Below are positions 42,521-52,305 of a stretch of 64,000 nt of DNA, one piece after another. Every line of letters begins with the position of its first letter. Positions within the stretch are counted from its first letter, which is position 1. The position numbers were made by a program, and so were the translations under genes. The DNA comes from Haladaptatus caseinilyticus. Lineage in GTDB: Archaea > Halobacteriota > Halobacteria > Halobacteriales > Haladaptataceae. The stretch lies in NCBI RefSeq assembly GCF_026248685.1, contig NZ_CP111036.1, positions 2,542,001 to 2,606,000 of the forward strand, in the 5' to 3' direction. The notes beneath the pieces were generated by a model, which was given only the letters and a program-made list of their open reading frames with translations, ran no database searches and was not told the DNA's origin.

Positions 42521-43735
42521 TCAGGCGAACGTCTTCGAGACTTCGTCGTCCTCGTCTTCCTCTTCGATCTTGCTTTTGGCGTCGAGGAAGTCCTGCATCT
42601 TGATTTCGGTACGGTCGTCACGGATGGCGAACATCCCGGCTTCAGTACAGATCGCCTTGATGTCGGCACCGCTTGCGTCGCCCGTCTCGACGGCGAGTCG
42701 CTCGTAGTTCACGTCGTCGGCGACGTTCATGTTGCGAGTGTGGATGCGGAAGATCTGTTCGCGACCCTCGTCGTTCGGGTTCGGCACTTCGATGAGGCGG
42801 TCGAAACGACCGGGACGGAGGATGGCACGGTCGAGCATGTCGAAGCGGTTGGTCGCCGCGATGATGCGGATCTCGCCGCGTTCCTCGAACCCGTCCATCT
42901 CCGAGAGCAGTTGCATCATCGTCCGCTGCACCTCGGCGTCGCCCGACGTTTTCGAGTCGGTGCGCTTCGACGCGATGGCATCGATTTCGTCGATGAAGAT
43001 GACTGCTGGCTCGTGATCACGGGCGACCTGGAAGAGGTCGCGGACGAGTTTGGCACCCTCACCGATGAACTTGTGGACGAGTTCCGATCCGGCCATCTTG
43101 ATGAACGTGGCATCGGTCTGGTTGGCGACTGCCTTCGCCAGCATCGTCTTCCCGGTTCCAGGTGGCCCGTAGAGCAGGACGCCGGATGGCGGTTCGATAC
43201 CCACGTCTTCGAACATGCCGGGGTTCTCCAGCGGCATCTCGACGGTCTCGCGGACCTCGTTCATCTGTTCTTTCAGTCCACCGATATCCTCGTAGGTCAC
43301 TTCCGGACTCTTGGTGACCTGCATCACGCGAGCGCGAACGTCCGTTTCGTCGTCTAGCGTCTTAACGATAGAAAGAGAGTTGTTGACTGCGACACGGGAG
43401 TCGGGTTCGAGTTCGGCGTGCATCTCGTCAGTCACTTCGGTAACGGCTTCCTGATTGTTACCGTGCTGTTTGATGATCACGCCCTCCTCCGTAACCTCCT
43501 GGACCGTGGCGACGAACAGTGGCGATTGTTTCAGCTTCTTGTTCTCGTGCGTGAGTCGTTCGAGCTTTTGCTGATACTTGTTGTTCTCCGCGTTCGCGTC
43601 GAGGAGTTTGTCCCGCATCTCCTCGTTCTGGGATTCGAGGACTTCGAGGCGTTCTTGGAGCGCCTCTATTTTCTCCTGTCTGGACGTACTCTCCTCGTCG
43701 TAGGGGAGATCTACGTCATCCACAGTATCGGTCAT
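42521..43735 (-). CDS. pan: Proteasome-activating nucleotidase (PAN)
   Basis: A 404-residue AAA ATPase. A coiled coil (about 20-75, RQEKIEALQERLEVLESQNE) precedes an OB domain (SPLFVATVQEVTEEGVIIKQ). The ATPase domain has Walker A LLYGPPGTGKTMLAKAVA (about 184), Walker B VIFIDEIDAIASKR and the arginine fingers in ILRPGRFDRLIEVP. It unfolds substrates and feeds them to the 20S proteasome. The C-terminus is VSKTFA, so the usual HbYX motif is modified (Phe in place of Tyr). A TATA-like CTCTTAAGAG near 43757-43766 lies about 26 nt upstream. Confidence 0.95.
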   Translation of the reverse strand: MTDTVDDVDLPYDEESTSRQEKIEALQERLEVLESQNEEMRDKLLDANAENNKYQQKLERLTHENKKLKQSPLFVATVQEVTEEGVIIKQHGNNQEAVTEVTDEMHAELEPDSRVAVNNSLSIVKTLDDETDVRARVMQVTKSPEVTYEDIGGLKEQMNEVRETVEMPLENPGMFEDVGIEPPSGVLLYGPPGTGKTMLAKAVANQTDATFIKMAGSELVHKFIGEGAKLVRDLFQVARDHEPAVIFIDEIDAIASKRTDSKTSGDAEVQRTMMQLLSEMDGFEERGEIRIIAATNRFDMLDRAILRPGRFDRLIEVPNPNDEGREQIFRIHTRNMNVADDVNYERLAVETGDASGADIKAICTEAGMFAIRDDRTEIKMQDFLDAKSKIEEEDEDDEVSKTFA

Positions 43736-43877
43736 CAGTTCCGGGTAAGTGCCTGTCTCTTAAGAGGCTTCGGGTGACAGACCTTTTCGAGGTGTTTTGC
43801 TGCCCATCAGGATAATTCCTGAAGGTAATAAACTAGAAAGGGAAATATTATTACCCTGTATTCGGAATAGGTGATTG

Positions 43878-44153
43878 ATGAGTGTGCCAGAGCTATCCCA
43901 GTCGAACAATAGTCGGTTACAGGACGCGGATTCGACCGAGGTCGTCCGTGACCTTCCACCGAGTGCAAAGCTAGTCGCAAAAGTATTGGAATACAACGAG
44001 ACGATGTCCCAGAGTGACCTCGCGGACGAAACGCTCCTTCCGCCGCGTACCGTCCGCTATGCGCTGAACCGTCTCGAAGAAGAAGACCTCGTGGACTCGC
44101 GGTTTTCGTTCTCGGACGCCCGAAAACGCCTCTACTCCCTCGACGTCGAATAG
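43878..44153 (+). CDS. Helix-turn-helix transcriptional regulator (MarR/TrmB-like)
   Basis: A 91-residue winged-helix protein from the ATG at 43878 (MSVPELSQSNNSRLQDADST). The HTH is in MSQSDLADETLLPPRTVRYA, with the recognition helix LPPRTVRYALNRLEEEDLVD and a wing with RFSFSDARKRLYSL. AAATATTATT near 43846-43855 sits about 28 nt upstream. It is single-domain with no ligand module, so it may bind DNA constitutively or partner another protein. Targets unknown. It is divergent from pan. Confidence 0.85.
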   Translation: MSVPELSQSNNSRLQDADSTEVVRDLPPSAKLVAKVLEYNETMSQSDLADETLLPPRTVRYALNRLEEEDLVDSRFSFSDARKRLYSLDVE

Positions 44154-44302
44154 ACCGAACGTTTTTATCTGAATACGCGGCCAATGGCGGCCATGTCTTC
44201 GGAACCCCTGCTTGTCATCTCCACCATCCATCCCTCGTTCTCACGACCGCGTCGTGTCGCTCACGGAAATCATTTAACAGCAGGCGGCCAACGAACAAAT
44301 CA

Positions 44303-45688
44303 ATGACACGGGTGATTCACACGGGCGACACCCACATCGGGTATCGTCAGTACCATTCGCCCGAACGACGGAACGATTTCCTCTCCGCGTTCGACCGCGT
44401 CGTGGACGACGCAATCGAAGACGACTTCGACGCCGTCATCCACGCTGGCGATTTGTTTCACGACCGCCGACCTGGACTCTCCGACCTCCACGGAACGATT
44501 TCCGTTCTTCGGAAACTCGACCGTGCAGGGATACCGTTTCTCGCTATCGTCGGAAACCACGAGAGTACCCGCGGCGAGCAGTGGCTCGACCTCCTCGAAA
44601 CCCTCGGGTTGGCGACCCGACTGGGTGCGAAACCGGTCTCAGTCGGCGACACAGCGTTTTACGGCTTGGACCACGTTCCCGAATCGAAGCGGGACGACCT
44701 CGAATACGAGTTCGAGCCCCACGAGCGGGACCATGCAGCGCTCGTCGCGCACGGACTGTTCACCCCGTTTGACTTCGGAAACTGGGACGCTGACGTCGTG
44801 CTTACCGAATCGTCGATATCGTTCGACGCGATGTTACTCGGCGATAACCACAAACCGGGAAAAGAGCGCGTCGAGGGGACGTGGGTCACGTACTGTGGTT
44901 CGACCGAGCGCGCGAGCGCGAGCGAGCGCGACGACCGTGGGTACAACATCGTCACGTTCGACGAGGACGTGGCGATTACTCGTCGGGGAATCGAAACCCG
45001 AGACTTCGAATTCATCTCGGTCGAGCTCGACCGAGAGGAGGGTATCGACCGCGTCCGCGAAGTCGTCCGGGAGTACGATCTCGACGATTCGGTCGCGCTG
45101 ATTTCCATCGACGGTGACGGCGGAGACGTCACTCATGCGCGCGTCGAGGAGTTCGCATTGGACGAAGGGGCACTCGTCGCACGAGTCAACGACCGACGTG
45201 AAATCGAGTCGGAGGACAGTGACCATTCGGTTTCGTTCGCCGACCCGGACGACGCCGTCAGAAAACGGGTTCGTGGAATGGGTCTCAGCGAGACGGCCCA
45301 CGACGTAGACGAAATCGTTCGAGCGAGCAAAGTTGCGGACTCGAACGTTCGGAGCGCAGTCGAAGAACACGTCATCGACCGTATCTCGGAGGGGATCGAA
45401 GCGTTCGAACCCGCTTCCGAGGAGGGGGATGCGGACGAAGGAACCGACGAAACGACTGACGTAAGCGCCAACGGACAAATGAAGCCCGAAAAAGAAACAG
45501 GCGACTCCGCAGAAGCATCCGATGCATCGGACCCCACCGATACGGCCGGTGAAACGGCGGATGCAGAGGCGGACACGGCTGCGACGGCGGACGCCGGAGA
45601 TTCCACCGACAGCACCGACAGCACCGACACCTCGGATTCAGCGGGCACGGCTATCGATGACCAAGTCTCGATGGAGGATTACCTGTGA
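44303..45688 (+). CDS. mre11: DNA double-strand break repair nuclease Mre11
   Basis: A 461-residue metallophosphoesterase. Motifs: [20 protein letters not shown] at the N-terminus, [41 protein letters not shown] and [10 protein letters not shown] (the usual GHxH is GDNH here, as in many haloarchaea). The C-terminal 90 residues are acidic and Ala/Thr/Asp-rich ([20 protein letters not shown]) and end SMEDYL, probably a flexible Rad50-tether. It overlaps rad50 by 4 nt. ATTTAAC near 44272 is a TATA candidate. Mre11-Rad50 process broken DNA ends. Confidence 0.95.
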   Translation: MTRVIHTGDTHIGYRQYHSPERRNDFLSAFDRVVDDAIEDDFDAVIHAGDLFHDRRPGLSDLHGTISVLRKLDRAGIPFLAIVGNHESTRGEQWLDLLETLGLATRLGAKPVSVGDTAFYGLDHVPESKRDDLEYEFEPHERDHAALVAHGLFTPFDFGNWDADVVLTESSISFDAMLLGDNHKPGKERVEGTWVTYCGSTERASASERDDRGYNIVTFDEDVAITRRGIETRDFEFISVELDREEGIDRVREVVREYDLDDSVALISIDGDGGDVTHARVEEFALDEGALVARVNDRREIESEDSDHSVSFADPDDAVRKRVRGMGLSETAHDVDEIVRASKVADSNVRSAVEEHVIDRISEGIEAFEPASEEGDADEGTDETTDVSANGQMKPEKETGDSAEASDASDPTDTAGETADAEADTAATADAGDSTDSTDSTDTSDSAGTAIDDQVSMEDYL

Positions 45689-48351
45689 GGTTCGACCGAA
45701 TTCGGCTCTCGAATTTCAAATGCTACGAAGACGCGGACTTGCATCTCGACACGGGTGTCACCGTCATCCACGGTCTCAACGGGAGCGGCAAATCGTCATT
45801 GCTCGAAGCGTGCTTCTTTGCCCTCTACGGTGCGCGAGCACTCGACCGAACGTTGGAAGATATCGTCACCATCGGCGCGGAGGACGCCGAAGTCGAACTG
45901 TGGTTCGAACACGCAGGCGGCAACTACCATATCCATCGTCGAATTCGAGCGACTGGGGATTCGGCCCAGACCGCAAAGTGCGTCCTCGAAACCCCCGAGG
46001 GCAGTTTCGACGGTGCACGGGACGTTCGTAACCACATCACCTCGCTGTTTCGCATGGATGCGGAGGCGTTCGTCAACTGTGCGTACGTCCGTCAGGGCGA
46101 AGTGAACAAACTCATCAACGCGACACCGACCCAGCGGCAGGACATGATAGACGACCTCCTCCAATTAGGAAAGCTGGAGGTGTATCGGGAACGGGCTAGC
46201 GATGCCCGCCTCGGCGTCAAAAGCGTTCTCGACGACCGCCGTGGTAGTCTCTCCGAACTCGAATCACAAATCGAAACGAAGGAGGAAAAGGATCTCCACG
46301 GATCGCTGAACGACCTCGAATCGAATCGGAAGGAGACGGAAGCCGATATCGAACGGTACGAGAAACAGCGCGACAACGCTCAACAGACCCTCGATGACGC
46401 GAAAAACGTGCTCGAAACGTACGATGAAAAGCGTGACGAGCTATCGTCACTCGAGGACGATATCGAAACGCTGCAGACGGAGATCACGGAAACCGAACAG
46501 GAACGAGAAACCGTCCGAGGCCAGGCAAGCGAGATACGGGAGCGAATCACGGAGTTGGAATCGGACGTCGATGCCGCGCTCGACGAGACGGAACTCGATA
46601 CGGCGACGGAAGATGCCATCGACGCACGAATCGCCGAACTGGATGCGAAAGACGAGGAGGTAAGCGAGGAGCTGGAAGACGCCCGGATGAAAGCCCAGAT
46701 GTTCGACAATCAGGCGTCGAATCTCGCCGAACGCGCGGACGAACTCGAAAAACGAGCGCAGGAAAAACGAAGTCGGGCCGAACACCTCACCACGGAAGTC
46801 GAGAGTGCGACTACAGAACTCGAAAACCGCCGCGAGAAACTAACCGAACTGGATACCGAAATCGAATCACAGCGCGAAACGTTCGAGGACTCGCCGGTCG
46901 AATTCGGGGAAGCAGACGACCATCTCGAGTCGCTTCGAGTGGAACTAGCCGATTGTCGGGAGGATGTAACTGAGTGCCGAACGAAACTCCGAACCGCGAA
47001 GGAACAGGTCGAGGAAGCGGAAGAGCTGCTTTCGGCGGGGAAATGTCCGGAGTGCGGACAGTCGGTCGAAGAATCGCCGCACGTCGATACGATAACCGAA
47101 GACCGTAAACGGGTGACGGAACTCGAATCCCAACTCGATGAACTCCGCGAAAGACGGACGGAACTCGAATCGAAAATCGAGACCGTCGAATCGCTCGTCG
47201 CCGCGGAAAACCGCGTCCACGAACTCGAAAACAACCAACAAAACGTCGAACAGTTGATCGACAGCCGTGAGACAGCGATCGAGGAGAAACGAGAACAGGT
47301 CGAAACCCTCCGCGAGGATGCCGAGGAGCTACTCTCCGACGCGGAAAGTCGAACGGAGGATGCGGCGGAACTCGAATCGAAGGCTGAAACGCACCGTGAC
47401 ACCGTCGAAGAGCTCGAACGGGAGGAGGAGGTGATTGTCGAGTCGCGCGAACAAATCGAGCGAATCCGATCGCTGCGTGGGGAAATCGAGGATTTGGAAG
47501 GGGAACTCGAGAGTTTCAGCGAGAAGCGAACTCACCTCGAAGCGTTGAACGACCAACGGCGAAGACGTCTCGCCGAAAAGCGGTCGCGGCACGCGGACCT
47601 AGCGGAGACGTACGACCAATCCCGTGTCGAAGAGGCACGCGAGAACAAGAAAAAGGCAGAAACGTATCTCGAAAAAGTGGAAGCGGAGTTGACTACCCTT
47701 CGTGAACGACGTGATGATCTCATCGACCGAATCGGCGGCGTCCGTGGCGAAATCGAGGCACTCGAAAACCTACGTGACCGGCGTGACGCCGTCGAATCGC
47801 GCGTGTCCGCGCTTGAATCGCTGTACGATGAATCGGCCGACCTACAGGCGATGTACGGCGATCTGCGTGCGGAACTCCGCCAGCGAAACGTCGAAAGCTT
47901 GGAACGAATGCTGAACGAAGTATTCGACCTCGTTTATCAGAACGATTCGTACTCGCGCATCGCCCTCGATGGCGAATACCGCCTGACGATCTATCAGAAA
48001 GACGGTGAACCCCTCGATCCCGAACAGCTATCCGGCGGCGAGCGAGCGTTGTTCAACCTCAGCCTGCGATGTGCTATCTATCGACTCCTCGCGGAGGGCA
48101 TCGAAGGAAACGCACCGATGCCGCCCCTGATACTGGACGAACCTACGGTGTTCCTCGATTCCGGTCACGTTTCACAGCTCGTTACACTCGTGGATTCGAT
48201 GCGCGAACTGGGCGTCGAACAGATAATCGTCGTCAGCCACGACGAGGAGTTGGTCGGTGCCGCGGACGACCTCGTACAGGTAGAAAAGGATTCGACGACG
48301 AACCGGTCGCACGTCGAACACGGCGATTCACTGGTCGAACTTTTGGGATAG
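45685..48351 (+). CDS. rad50: DNA repair ATPase Rad50
   Basis: An 888-residue SMC-like protein starting at GTG 45685, overlapping mre11. Walker A is [20 protein letters not shown] (about 30-45). Two long coiled-coil arms flank the zinc hook [14 protein letters not shown] (about 450). The ABC signature [20 protein letters not shown], Walker [17 protein letters not shown] and the H-loop [12 protein letters not shown] close the ATPase head. It pairs with Mre11 for end tethering and resection. Length is typical for archaea. Its last 24 bases overlap the convergent gene at 48328-48762. Confidence 0.96.
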   Translation: MRFDRIRLSNFKCYEDADLHLDTGVTVIHGLNGSGKSSLLEACFFALYGARALDRTLEDIVTIGAEDAEVELWFEHAGGNYHIHRRIRATGDSAQTAKCVLETPEGSFDGARDVRNHITSLFRMDAEAFVNCAYVRQGEVNKLINATPTQRQDMIDDLLQLGKLEVYRERASDARLGVKSVLDDRRGSLSELESQIETKEEKDLHGSLNDLESNRKETEADIERYEKQRDNAQQTLDDAKNVLETYDEKRDELSSLEDDIETLQTEITETEQERETVRGQASEIRERITELESDVDAALDETELDTATEDAIDARIAELDAKDEEVSEELEDARMKAQMFDNQASNLAERADELEKRAQEKRSRAEHLTTEVESATTELENRREKLTELDTEIESQRETFEDSPVEFGEADDHLESLRVELADCREDVTECRTKLRTAKEQVEEAEELLSAGKCPECGQSVEESPHVDTITEDRKRVTELESQLDELRERRTELESKIETVESLVAAENRVHELENNQQNVEQLIDSRETAIEEKREQVETLREDAEELLSDAESRTEDAAELESKAETHRDTVEELEREEEVIVESREQIERIRSLRGEIEDLEGELESFSEKRTHLEALNDQRRRRLAEKRSRHADLAETYDQSRVEEARENKKKAETYLEKVEAELTTLRERRDDLIDRIGGVRGEIEALENLRDRRDAVESRVSALESLYDESADLQAMYGDLRAELRQRNVESLERMLNEVFDLVYQNDSYSRIALDGEYRLTIYQKDGEPLDPEQLSGGERALFNLSLRCAIYRLLAEGIEGNAPMPPLILDEPTVFLDSGHVSQLVTLVDSMRELGVEQIIVVSHDEELVGAADDLVQVEKDSTTNRSHVEHGDSLVELLG

Positions 48352-48762
48352 GTGTTCGAGCCCTTCGATCGCTGTGTCGGTCAATTCGTACCCGCGTTCA
48401 CCAGCTACGCGACACTCGCGAACGAGCCCGGCGGCACGAAATTCGGCAAGGAGACCGTGGAAATCGCTCTCGCAGAGAGCATACGATGTGAGGAGTTCCC
48501 GAACGGGCACCGCCCCTCGGCTTTCGAGTTCGAGCAACAACCCGATCGACCGCTCGCTGTGGACTGCGGTAAGGATTCGACGAGTCGGCGATGGCACCCT
48601 GCGAGCGGCTGTTTCCAGCGGTGACTCACCCTCCACCGACGTGAGTCGCTCGTTTTCGAGGTATGTCTCGTCCCCCGTTTGCGGGTCCCGGACGAGGCTC
48701 GATTCGCCGGATCGTTTGACGAGAAGGTATCGGCGACCCGATTCGTCGCGAACGGTTTGCAT
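48328..48762 (-). CDS. Haloarchaeal winged-helix-like protein (DUF7346-type)
   Basis: A 144-residue protein ([20 protein letters not shown]). Two modules: an N-terminal beta part ([20 protein letters not shown]) and a C-terminal winged-helix ([40 protein letters not shown]). DUF7346 is my recalled label. It overlaps the end of rad50 by 24 bp tail-to-tail. With the next two genes on the same strand it forms a small cluster between rad50 and polB. Confidence 0.78.
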   Translation of the reverse strand: MQTVRDESGRRYLLVKRSGESSLVRDPQTGDETYLENERLTSVEGESPLETAARRVPSPTRRILTAVHSERSIGLLLELESRGAVPVRELLTSYALCESDFHGLLAEFRAAGLVRECRVAGERGYELTDTAIEGLEHLSQKFDQ

Positions 48763-48786
48763 ACTATAACTAGTTGTTTCGGTCGG

Positions 48787-49122
48787 TTAGTCCTTCTGGA
48801 ACGATCGATAGCGACTGTAACCGCGTGTGAACGCTATGATACCGATGGCGATGAGGAGACCGCCAAACGTCCATCGCCGTTCGAACCCGACGAGCATGAG
48901 TCCGAGACAGAAGGTGAACAGGGCGATGTTGAACAGGATGACCTGTGCCCAGAACTCCTTTTGTATCTCCGGGTCCGCATCCCCGTCGATGGGTTTCGGC
49001 GCTGCTGGTGGATTCGTCTCGAATCGGTCGGATGGGTCACGAACTTTCGGAGCCATATCCGGCTCGTCGATATATCCCGGGTCGTCCGACCCGTCGTCGT
49101 CGTGACCGAATTTATCGAACAC
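48787..49122 (-). CDS. Haloarchaeal two-TM membrane protein (DUF7322-type)
   Basis: A 111-residue protein. The acidic N-terminal half (FDKFGHDDDGSDDPGYIDEP) is followed by two hydrophobic segments: WAQVILFNIALFTFCLGLML and WTFGGLLIAIGIIAFTRGY. The N-terminus is probably cytosolic, with a short loop VGFERR between the spans. DUF7322 is a recalled family name. It follows the small 61-residue gene after 58 bp, so it may share its transcript. Confidence 0.78.
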   Translation of the reverse strand: MFDKFGHDDDGSDDPGYIDEPDMAPKVRDPSDRFETNPPAAPKPIDGDADPEIQKEFWAQVILFNIALFTFCLGLMLVGFERRWTFGGLLIAIGIIAFTRGYSRYRSFQKD

Positions 49123-49180
49123 CAGCCAGATGTATTGCGCGTAAAAAGAAAAACGTTCGGAGTCGGAGTGATTCGCCGAT

Positions 49181-49366
49181 TCAGACCTGTTTCTTCAATG
49201 TGACCGCACTCGACGACTTGAGCCAACCGAGCGGATTTTCGGCGTCATAAAATACGACACCGTCCTCCGTCTCATAGGCTTCGATCGAACTCATCGGCTC
49301 ATCGGGAGCCGGTAGCTCGGTTTCTGCGCGGTCCAGCGTTCCGTCATCAGTTGCACGGTCAGACAT
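49181..49366 (-). CDS. Small acidic haloarchaeal protein (DUF7331-type)
   Basis: A 61-residue protein (MSDRATDDGTLDRAETELPA) with the conserved end SIEAYETEDGVVFYDAENPL and GWLKSSSAVTLKKQV. DUF7331 is recalled, not verified. It is first in a three-gene minus-strand run (61, 111 and 144 residues) and divergent from polB across a palindromic operator-like element. Function unknown. Confidence 0.78.
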   Translation of the reverse strand: MSDRATDDGTLDRAETELPAPDEPMSSIEAYETEDGVVFYDAENPLGWLKSSSAVTLKKQV

Positions 49367-49382
49367 TGGCTTGACCTCAGCC

Positions 49383-49401
49383 TATGCTATGCGTTAGCAT
49401 A
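49383..49401. promoter_or_regulatory. 7-bp inverted repeat between polB and the 61-residue gene
   Basis: TATGCTA (49383-49389) and TAGCATA (49395-49401) are perfect inverted copies around TGCGT. It lies 17 bp upstream of the minus-strand start at 49366 and 73 bp before the polB start. It is placed as a shared operator would be; no regulator is known. Confidence 0.45.
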
Positions 49402-49473
49402 TTAAGTCTCTTTCCCTTCAGGCACTGTTTCAAACGGGAGGGTTTTTACCGGGAAGCGCCAAAAACAACCGAC

Positions 49474-52155
49474 ATGACTCAATCTGGGCTTGGTGACTTC
49501 GCGGGCGGAGACGAGCGCCCCGCGGCAGAAGCCCACGCCGTTGCAGGAAACGACGACACGACGGCAACTGTCGTTGACGCCGATACGGACTGGCTTCCGG
49601 ATTCGCAAGGTGAAATCGAACTGGCAGTCACGCAGGTCGATTACACCATCGAAGGATACGGTGACGACGAAACGCCGATAATCCACGTCTTCGGGCGCAC
49701 TCCGGACGACGAACACGAGCACGTCCGTGTCGTCGGATTTCGGCCGTACTTCTATGCACCGACGAAAACGCTCACCGAGGAGAAACTGAACGACGACCGT
49801 CTCACTGGTTCCGAGGAGGGGTACGAAAGTATCCGCGGCGAGAAACTGACGAAGATATTCGGTCGGACGCCACGCGACGTAGGGAACATTCGCGACCAGT
49901 TCGAACACTACGAAGCGGACATCCTGTTCCCGAACCGCTTTCTCATCGACAAGGACATCAAAAGCGGCATACGCATTCCGGAACGTCGGCAGGAGGACGG
50001 CGACCTCGTCGTTCAGGAGAACGAAGTCGAAGCAGCGGAGGTGCAAGCAAACCTTCGTGTCCACACGTTCGACATCGAGGTGGACGACCGCTCCGGCTTT
50101 CCGGAGGACGGTGAAGAGCCGATAATCTGTCTTACGAGCCACGACTCCTACCGGGACGAGTACATCGCGTGGTTGTTCGACGCACCCGATGGAGATGCCG
50201 ACCTGCCGGACGGCCTGCCGGACTACGAACCGCTCCGCGACGGCCCCGAAATCGACGTTCGAACGTTCGAGGAAGAAGAAGCCATGCTGTCGGCGTTCCT
50301 CGACTACATCGACGACACCGACCCGGACGTGCTTACCGGTTGGAATTTCGACGACTTCGACGCGCCGTATTTCTTAGACAGGTTGGAACGACTCGACGGC
50401 CAACATCACGACTACGATCTCGACTACGAACGGCTCTCACGCGTGAACGAGGTCTGGCGGAGCGATTGGGGTGGTCCGACCGTGAAAGGTCGCGTCGTCT
50501 TCGACCTGCTGTACGCCTATAAGCGAACCCAGTTCACCGAACTCGACTCCTATCGACTCGACGCTGTCGGTGAGACGGAACTCGGCGTCGGCAAGGAACG
50601 CTACGCTGGCGACATCGGCGACCTCTGGGAGGAAAACCCCACACGATTGCTGGAGTACAACGTTCGGGACGTGGAACTCTGTGTCGAACTCGACAAAAAG
50701 CAGGACATCGTCACCTTCTGGCGGGAGGTCGCCTCGTTCGTCGGCTGTAAACTCGAAGACGCAACGACGCCCGGCGACGCGGTGGACGTGTACGTCCTCC
50801 ACAAAGCGCACGGTCAGTTCGCGCTCCCCTCGAAGGGACAGTTCGAGGCCGAGGATTACGAGGGGGGTGCGGTGTTCGATCCGATTACCGGCGTCAAGGA
50901 GAACGTCACCGTGCTCGACCTGAAGTCGTTGTATCCGATGTGTATGGTGACGCTCAACCTGTCGCCGGAAACCTCGGTCGATCCCGAGGCGTACGACGGC
51001 GACACTTACGTCGCGCCCAACGGGAGCCATTTCCGGAAGGAACCCGACGGTATCGTCCGGGAAATCATCAACGAGACCCTTTCCGAGCGTGAGGAAAAGA
51101 AATCGCTTCGGAACGAACACAGTCCCGACAGCGCGGAGTACGAAATCTTCGATCGTCAACAGGCCGCGGTGAAGGTCATCATGAACTCGTTGTACGGCGT
51201 ACTGGGCTGGGAGAAGTTCCGCCTCTACGACAAGGAGATGGGTGCTGCCATCACCGCGACCGGCCGGGAAGTCATCGAGTTCACCGAGACAGCGGCGAAC
51301 GAAATCGATTACAACGTGGCGTACGGCGATACCGACTCCGTAATGCTCGAACTCGGGGGCGACATCGAAAAATCAGAAGCGCTAGACCAGTCGTTCGAAA
51401 TCGAGGAGCACATCAATGCGAGATACGACGAGTTCGCACGCGAGGAACTGAACGCCGAGGAACACCGCTTCCAAATCGAGTTCGAAAAGCTGTACCGCCG
51501 GTTCTTCCAGGCGGGCAAGAAAAAGCGCTATGCGGGTTATATCGTCTGGAAAGAAGGCAAGGACGTGGACGATATCGACATCACCGGCTTCGAGTACAAA
51601 CGCTCGGACATCGCCCCGATCACGAAGGAAGTCCAACGGCGGGTCATCGAAATGATCGTGACCGGGGAGGATTTGGATGACGTGGAAACCTACGTTCACG
51701 ACGTTATCGAGGACTTCCTCGGCGGCAACGTCGATTTGGACGAAATCGCTATCCCCGGCGGAATCGGCAAGCGACTCGACAACTACGACACCGACACGGC
51801 ACAGGTTCGCGGCGCGAAGTACGCCAATCTCCTCCTCGGAACCAACTTCCAACGCGGGAGTAAGCCGAAACGACTCTATCTGAAGAAAGTCCATCCGTCG
51901 TACTTCGAGCGAATCGAGCGGGAGAGGGATTTGGATGCTCGACCGGATACGCTGTACGGCGAGTTCAAACACGAACAGGACGTTATTTGCTTCGAGTACG
52001 CGGACCAGATACCCGAGGAATTCGAGGTGGACTGGGACAAAATGCTCGATAAGACGCTCAAGGGACCGATTGCACGCGTCCTCGAAGCACTCGATATTTC
52101 CTGGGAAGAAGTAAAAACGGGCCAGCAACAGACGGGCTTGAGCAGCTTTATGTAG
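49474..52155 (+). CDS. polB: Family B DNA polymerase
   Basis: An 893-residue replicative polymerase. The start is the ATG at 49474 (MTQSGLGDFAGGDERPAAEA), with GTTTTTACC about 28 nt upstream. The 3'-5' exonuclease motif FDIEVDDRSGF lies near 212. The palm motifs are DLKSLYPMCMVTLNLSPET (motif A), QAAVKVIMNSLYGVLGW (motif B) and VAYGDTDSVMLE (motif C). No intein interrupts any of these, although haloarchaeal polB genes often carry one. It should be the main chromosomal polymerase with proofreading, working with PCNA. The gene is alone on its strand between the small cluster and suf. Confidence 0.96.
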   Translation: MTQSGLGDFAGGDERPAAEAHAVAGNDDTTATVVDADTDWLPDSQGEIELAVTQVDYTIEGYGDDETPIIHVFGRTPDDEHEHVRVVGFRPYFYAPTKTLTEEKLNDDRLTGSEEGYESIRGEKLTKIFGRTPRDVGNIRDQFEHYEADILFPNRFLIDKDIKSGIRIPERRQEDGDLVVQENEVEAAEVQANLRVHTFDIEVDDRSGFPEDGEEPIICLTSHDSYRDEYIAWLFDAPDGDADLPDGLPDYEPLRDGPEIDVRTFEEEEAMLSAFLDYIDDTDPDVLTGWNFDDFDAPYFLDRLERLDGQHHDYDLDYERLSRVNEVWRSDWGGPTVKGRVVFDLLYAYKRTQFTELDSYRLDAVGETELGVGKERYAGDIGDLWEENPTRLLEYNVRDVELCVELDKKQDIVTFWREVASFVGCKLEDATTPGDAVDVYVLHKAHGQFALPSKGQFEAEDYEGGAVFDPITGVKENVTVLDLKSLYPMCMVTLNLSPETSVDPEAYDGDTYVAPNGSHFRKEPDGIVREIINETLSEREEKKSLRNEHSPDSAEYEIFDRQQAAVKVIMNSLYGVLGWEKFRLYDKEMGAAITATGREVIEFTETAANEIDYNVAYGDTDSVMLELGGDIEKSEALDQSFEIEEHINARYDEFAREELNAEEHRFQIEFEKLYRRFFQAGKKKRYAGYIVWKEGKDVDDIDITGFEYKRSDIAPITKEVQRRVIEMIVTGEDLDDVETYVHDVIEDFLGGNVDLDEIAIPGGIGKRLDNYDTDTAQVRGAKYANLLLGTNFQRGSKPKRLYLKKVHPSYFERIERERDLDARPDTLYGEFKHEQDVICFEYADQIPEEFEVDWDKMLDKTLKGPIARVLEALDISWEEVKTGQQQTGLSSFM

Positions 52156-52290
52156 CTGGGTTAAATGGCACAAGATTGAGGATAAACTGGGCGAGTTTCC
52201 CGATATAGAAAAAGAATTTTTTCTTTCCAGAAACCGATTGCATACGAATGCGAAACCGTTATGAGACGATATACCCTTGCTTCATACGTC

Positions 52291-52304
52291 TTAGGTGAAC
52301 CTAA
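52291..52304. promoter_or_regulatory. Iron-box-like palindrome immediately before sufC
   Basis: TTAGGTGAACCTAA: arms TTAGGT and ACCTAA around GA, an inverted repeat like DtxR/IdeR-type iron boxes. It ends 1 bp before the sufC ATG (52306), so a bound repressor would block initiation on a short-leader mRNA. A DtxR-family gene lies downstream at 56430. Seen directly; the regulator is inferred. Confidence 0.6.
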
Positions 52305-52305
52305 C

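Noticed and set aside
44184-44306. 40-codon frame (MAAMSSEPLLVIS) overlapping the mre11 start
   Set aside because: TATA at suitable distance, but low complexity of signal, no conserved feature, and it reads through the likely mre11 promoter. Left as possible leader peptide only.
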